The notes beneath the pieces were generated by a model. The model was not told where the DNA came from. It ran no database searches and worked only from the letters and a program-made list of their open reading frames with translations. From Flaviflagellibacter deserti (GTDB lineage: Bacteria > Pseudomonadota > Alphaproteobacteria > Rhizobiales > Methylopilaceae), in the NCBI RefSeq assembly GCF_042652085.1, contig NZ_JBHSJF010000006.1:1550001-1614000 (forward strand): a stretch of DNA of 64,000 nucleotides, written 5' to 3'. The stretch's first letter is position 1. Every line of letters begins with the position of its first letter. Position numbers and translations under genes: made by a program. Below, in pieces: positions 60,489 to 64,000 of this stretch.

Positions 60489-61473
60489 CTGGCGGCGGGA
60501 CCTTTGGTTCGAGATGTCCGCCGAAGCCCTTACGCATGGCCGAGAGCACCTTCTCCGCGAAGGTGTGTTCCTGGCGCGAACGGAAGCGCGTGTAGAGGGC
60601 GGAGGTCAGAACTTCGGCCGGAACGGCCTCGGCGATCGCGGCCTGGACGGTCCAGCGACCCTCGCCGGAATCGTCGACATAGCCGGAATACTGGGCAAGC
60701 TCGCCGTCTTCCATGAAAGCGGCGGCGCTGAGATCGAGCAGCCAGGATGTAACGACGCTGCCGCGCCGCCAGACTTCGGCGACTTCCGTGATGTCAATCT
60801 GGATTCGTTCGTCTTCCGGAAGACGCTCGGAAGCGGCGTTCTTCAGGATGTCGAAGCCCTCGGCGTAGGCCTGCATCATTCCGTATTCGATGCCGTTGTG
60901 GATCATCTTCACGAAATGACCGGCGCCATTCGGGCCGGCATGAATGTAGCCCTGTTCGGATCGCGCCCAGTCGCCGTTGCGGCCGGCGGTGCGCGGAATG
61001 TCGCCATGCCCCGGCGCGAGCGTGGCGAAGATCGGCTCGATACGATCGAAGGCTTCCTTGTCGCCGCCGATCATCAGGCAATAGCCGCGCTCGACGCCCC
61101 AGATGCCACCGGAGGTACCGACATCCATGTAATGGATGCCCTTCTCGGCCAGCATCTTGGCGCGGCGGATATCGTCCTTCCAGAAACTGTTGCCGCCGTC
61201 GATGATCGTGTCGCCCGGCTCCATCAGGCGTGCGAGTTCATTGACCACCGCTTCGGTGATGTCGCCGGCGGGCACCATGACCCAGGCCGTGCGCGGCTTT
61301 TCGAGCTTGGCGACGAAATCCGCGAGGTCGGACGTACCGGTTGGCCCCTCCTCCGCAAGCTTGGCGACAACCGCTGGATCACGGTCGTAAATCACGGCCG
61401 TATGACCGTTCTTGAGCAGGCGGCGAACGATGTTTCCGCCCATCCGGCCGAGGCCGATCATTCCAAGCTGCAT
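60475..61473 (-). CDS. gnd: 6-Phosphogluconate dehydrogenase, decarboxylating, short type
   Basis: Converts 6-phosphogluconate to ribulose 5-phosphate and CO2. At 332 residues it is the short, often NAD+-preferring form (GndA/YqeC-like), not the 470-residue form. MQLGMIGLGRMGGNIVRRLLKNGHTAVIYDRD is the nucleotide-binding start, with Asp at the end of beta-2 in agreement with NAD+. VDVGTSGGIWGVERGYCLMIGG and HFVKMIHNGIEYGMMQAYAEG form the substrate site (Lys and Asn). It leads the gnd-zwf-pgl operon. Confidence 0.94.
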   Translation of the reverse strand: MQLGMIGLGRMGGNIVRRLLKNGHTAVIYDRDPAVVAKLAEEGPTGTSDLADFVAKLEKPRTAWVMVPAGDITEAVVNELARLMEPGDTIIDGGNSFWKDDIRRAKMLAEKGIHYMDVGTSGGIWGVERGYCLMIGGDKEAFDRIEPIFATLAPGHGDIPRTAGRNGDWARSEQGYIHAGPNGAGHFVKMIHNGIEYGMMQAYAEGFDILKNAASERLPEDERIQIDITEVAEVWRRGSVVTSWLLDLSAAAFMEDGELAQYSGYVDDSGEGRWTVQAAIAEAVPAEVLTSALYTRFRSRQEHTFAEKVLSAMRKGFGGHLEPKVPPPDVDK

Positions 61474-61609
61474 GGATTCTCTCTCCCCGGCGACGACATA
61501 GGGCAGCTAGACGACAGTCCAAAGACTTGCGGCAATTTGGCCGGCGAGCAAGTGCCGAAAACGGAAGGCTGTTATCCCGGAATCCGCACTACGAATCCCG
61601 GGACGATGA

Positions 61610-62479
61610 CTAAAGTCTACCGCGTGCGCTCATGCTCGGCCTCACCAATTTTTCGATCCAGTTGCGGATTTCGGTGAGGCGCCGGCCAGTTTCCAGAACA
61701 TCGGAATCGTAGCCAAGCCGCCAGGCGATGTCCTTGCGCGCCGGGTCCTTGCCCAAGGCACGCAGATCCTCGGCGTGCCTGTTCAGCTCGTCGAGGTCGC
61801 GGAACGGCCCCTCGTCGACAAGAATCTGACCATAACGGGCGACGACCGCGGCCATGTCGTCGAGCGTGAACTCGGGATGATACTGCACGCCCCAGAACGT
61901 GCCTTTACCGTGTTTGATTTCCGCAGCCTGCACCTCGGAGAATGCATTGGTCGCGGTCACCGTCATGCCGTCGGGTTTCATGCCGACTTCGTCGGTGTGG
62001 ACGGCAGGCGCATCATAGGATGGCCCTTTGCCTTCATGCAGGGCGTGGTTGCGTCCGGCATCGGTCAGCACGATCTTGCGGGCGAGCCCGATCTCCCGGC
62101 CCTGCTTGGAGCGCACGACCGTTCCGCCCGCCGCGACGGACGCGACCTGCAGGCCCCAGCACGAGCCGAAGAACGGCACGCCGGAGTCGAAGACCGCCTG
62201 CGCAAGCTCGATCTGCTTCATGCTCTCCGGCTCGCCCTTGTAGATATTCAGGGACGAACCGGTGATCGCGACGCCGTCATAGCCGGCAAGCCCGCCGGAA
62301 TCCGGCAGGTTCGCGCCCTCGTCCGTCGGAAAGCAGATATCGACGACAGCATCGGGGGCCAGGTCCCGCAGCACGTCGGCATAGGCCTCGCTGTAGGTGA
62401 GGCCCATGAACTGTGCCTGCCGAGCGCGAGCGCTCGGCGTGTTGCCCTCCACGACCAAAAGGCGCGGCGCACGTGTCAT
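61610..62479 (-). CDS. Type 1 glutamine amidotransferase
   Basis: A 289-residue class I amidotransferase-like protein. PFFGSCWGLQVASVAAGG contains the nucleophilic Cys; WGVQYHPEFTLDDM supplies His and Glu. SLNIYKGEPE is family-specific for the free-standing (GuaA/PuuD-type-like) hydrolases. It lies in the same transcription unit as an iron alcohol dehydrogenase (overlap ATGA) and an aldehyde dehydrogenase, which suggests catabolism of an amino alcohol or gamma-glutamyl amide; this is inference. Confidence 0.85.
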   Translation of the reverse strand: MTRAPRLLVVEGNTPSARARQAQFMGLTYSEAYADVLRDLAPDAVVDICFPTDEGANLPDSGGLAGYDGVAITGSSLNIYKGEPESMKQIELAQAVFDSGVPFFGSCWGLQVASVAAGGTVVRSKQGREIGLARKIVLTDAGRNHALHEGKGPSYDAPAVHTDEVGMKPDGMTVTATNAFSEVQAAEIKHGKGTFWGVQYHPEFTLDDMAAVVARYGQILVDEGPFRDLDELNRHAEDLRALGKDPARKDIAWRLGYDSDVLETGRRLTEIRNWIEKLVRPSMSARGRL

Positions 62480-63654
62480 GCAGCAGCTCCGAGGTCCCCG
62501 CGGATCGCGGCGCGAATGAGCGTTTCGAATTCCTTCGCCTTGAAGGGCAGCGGGTTACCGCCGGTCGACGGATCGCGTTCCGCATGTTCCGCGAGTTCGG
62601 CCACGCGGTCTTCCTTGACGCCGAGCTCGGCCAGGGTGTGCGGCACGCCGAGCGCCTTACGGAATTCGAGCATCCATTCCAACACGCCGTCGAAGCCGCC
62701 CTTCGGCAGATCGAGTACGCGCGCGAGAAGCGCCATCTTCTCCTCGATCGCCGAGCGGTTGGCGACGAGGACGTAAGGCAGCATCACGCCGTTGGTCAGG
62801 CCGTGATGAGTGTCGAAGATCGCGCCGACCGGATGCGAGACCGAATGCACCGCGCCGAGGCCCTTCTGGAACGCGGCCGCGCCCATCGAGCCGGCCGCCA
62901 GCATCCGCGAGCGCGCCTCGATGTCGTCGCCCTTGACGTAGGCACGTGGCAGGTATTCCGCGATGAGTCGGATGCCCTCGATCGCGATGCCGTCAGCCAT
63001 CGGATGGAAGCCCGGCGCGCAATAGGCCTCGATGCAATGCGCGAGCGCGTCAAAGCCGGTCGCGGCCGTCAGGAACGGTGGCAGGCCGACGCTCAGCTCC
63101 GGATCGGCGATGACGATCTTCGGCAGCATGAGCGGATGGAAGATGATCTTCTTCTCGTGCGTCGTCTCGTTGGTCACGACCGCGGCGCGGCCGACCTCCG
63201 AGCCGGTGCCGGCCGTCGTCGGAACCGCGACGCTCGGTGCGATCACCTCGGCATTGGCGCGGGTGTACCAATCACCGACATCCTCGAAGTCCCACACCGG
63301 TCGAGTCTGGCCGACCATGAAGGCAACGAGCTTGCCGACGTCGAGCGCCGAGCCGCCGCCGAGCGCGACGACGCCGTCATGCTTGCCGGCGCGATAGGCT
63401 ACGAGGCCGGCATTGACGTTGGCTTCCGTCGGATTGCCCTTCACGTCGGAGAATACGTCCGAGGTCAGCCCGGCGCCCTTCAGCACCTCGCGCGCCTTGG
63501 CCACCACGGGGCCATCGACGAGGCCCTTGTCGGTGACGATCAGCGGCCGGGAAATCCCCGCCGTCTTGCAGGCGTCCGCCAGTTCGGAAATGCGGCCGGG
63601 TCCGACCAGAACGCGCGTCGGATAATTCCACGCGCCCTTCAATTCAGCACTCAT
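62476..63654 (-). CDS. Iron-containing alcohol dehydrogenase
   Basis: A 392-residue family III (Fe-ADH) enzyme. VVALGGGSALDVGKLVAFM binds NAD(P); the metal ligands are in TGFDALAHCIEAYCAPGFHPMADG and FQKGLGAVHSVSHPVGAIFDTHHG (His residues and Asp). AVPTTAGTGSEVGRAAVV is the second conserved block. The start MSAELKGAW is 8 nt downstream of the aldehyde dehydrogenase stop. It likely oxidises an alcohol to the aldehyde passed to that enzyme. Confidence 0.92.
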   Translation of the reverse strand: MSAELKGAWNYPTRVLVGPGRISELADACKTAGISRPLIVTDKGLVDGPVVAKAREVLKGAGLTSDVFSDVKGNPTEANVNAGLVAYRAGKHDGVVALGGGSALDVGKLVAFMVGQTRPVWDFEDVGDWYTRANAEVIAPSVAVPTTAGTGSEVGRAAVVTNETTHEKKIIFHPLMLPKIVIADPELSVGLPPFLTAATGFDALAHCIEAYCAPGFHPMADGIAIEGIRLIAEYLPRAYVKGDDIEARSRMLAAGSMGAAAFQKGLGAVHSVSHPVGAIFDTHHGLTNGVMLPYVLVANRSAIEEKMALLARVLDLPKGGFDGVLEWMLEFRKALGVPHTLAELGVKEDRVAELAEHAERDPSTGGNPLPFKAKEFETLIRAAIRGDLGAAA

Positions 63655-63661
63655 CAGGTCC

Positions 63662-64000
63662 TCAGATCTTTTCACGCAGATGGAAGCTCTTCGGCCGGGT
63701 CAGCATGCCGTAGCCGAGTTCGGAGAGGGACGCGCCGCGGCCGGTATCCTTGACGCCAGTCCAGGCGAGCGCCGGATCGAGATAGTCGCAGCGGTTCATG
63801 AAGACGGTGCCGGTCTCGACCTGGTTGCCGAGTTCTTCCGCCTTGTCGACGTCCTGCGTCCAGATCGACGCGGTCAGGCCGTAAGGGGAGTCGTTCATCA
63901 GGCGGATTGCCTCGGCGTCGTCCTTGACCTTCATGATGCCGACGACCGGGCCGAAGCTCTCGTCCTTCATCACCTTCATCGAGTGGTCGACATCGGTCAG
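63662..64000 (-). CDS. Aldehyde dehydrogenase, C-terminal part only
   Basis: The last 112 residues of an NAD(P)-dependent aldehyde dehydrogenase; the rest lies beyond the window. KDESFGPVVGIMKVKDDAEAIRLMNDSPYGLTASIWTQD is the conserved stretch near the C-terminus, with the Glu-Phe-Gly-Pro motif (here ESFGPV). It would oxidise the product of the neighbouring alcohol dehydrogenase. The catalytic Cys is not in the window. Confidence 0.9.
   Translation of the reverse strand: MTDVDHSMKVMKDESFGPVVGIMKVKDDAEAIRLMNDSPYGLTASIWTQDVDKAEELGNQVETGTVFMNRCDYLDPALAWTGVKDTGRGASLSELGYGMLTRPKSFHLREKI

Noticed and set aside
61560..61608. Terminator between the amidotransferase and gnd
   Set aside because: TCCCGG and CCGGGA arms are present but the loop is long and no T-tract follows; probably another repeat fragment.

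Overview
The window is high-GC, gene-dense chromosomal DNA, most probably from an alphaproteobacterium of the order Hyphomicrobiales (Rhizobiales). The evidence for this is an LpcC-like lipopolysaccharide-core mannosyltransferase, a trxB-lsrB-type gene pair, a DUF6867 gene inside a liv operon, a BcsS-family gene, an ExoD gene, a bioMNY biotin transporter, a class A RNase P RNA, and short mosaic palindromes between genes. I cannot name the genus. No phage, transposase, CRISPR array or rRNA gene was seen.

Region by region. 0-10 kb is cell-wall and housekeeping: a cut-off secreted Gly/Ser-rich protein, an AmpD-like amidase, a lytic transglycosylase, a DMT exporter, rnpB, an MscS channel, an SDR enzyme, carB and greA. 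10-21.6 kb is a surface-polysaccharide region. It holds an LpcC-like and two other glycosyltransferases, a FkbM methyltransferase, a glycosyltransferase pseudogene with three lesions, and a tight seven-gene minus-strand operon (15966-21608). That operon starts with rfbF and rfbG (CDP-glucose to CDP-4-keto-6-deoxyglucose) and continues with a sugar C-methyltransferase, an RmlC-like epimerase, an acetyltransferase, a reductase/epimerase and a CmcI-type methyltransferase. Together they look like a route to a branched, decorated 6-deoxyhexose. 21.7-33.7 kb is mixed metabolism and regulation: trxB-lsrB, an EF-G paralogue, an aspartate aminotransferase, a GST, map-radC, a CYTH-CHAD protein, a CueR/HmrR regulator, a beta-hydroxyacid dehydrogenase and exoD.

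33.7-45 kb contains a phytase-like exported protein behind a perfect PHO box, a BcsS-like protein, an isolated FliK-like/FlhB-tail pair, and a complete branched-chain amino-acid ABC operon (livHMGF, DUF6867 gene, livK). 45-52.6 kb contains ccdA, a hairpin-rich 0.5 kb leader before ettA, a histone-H1-like AK-rich protein, an ArsR-methyltransferase fusion coupled to metF (with an 18-bp perfect palindrome overlapping its start codon), a GNAT enzyme and murI. 52.6-64 kb contains a six-gene, fully overlapping operon (bioM, bioN, two bioY genes, an acyl-CoA/adenylate-forming ligase and a thiolase lacking its second cysteine), then gnd-zwf-pgl, and an amidotransferase / iron alcohol dehydrogenase / aldehyde dehydrogenase group running off the right edge.

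The best candidates for new biology are the biotin-transport/acyl-activation operon, the ArsR-methyltransferase/metF switch, the PHO-box phytase-like gene, the degenerate tRNA-like element before the LpcC-like gene, and the structured region before ettA. All functional names come from reading sequence motifs and gene order; no database search was possible.
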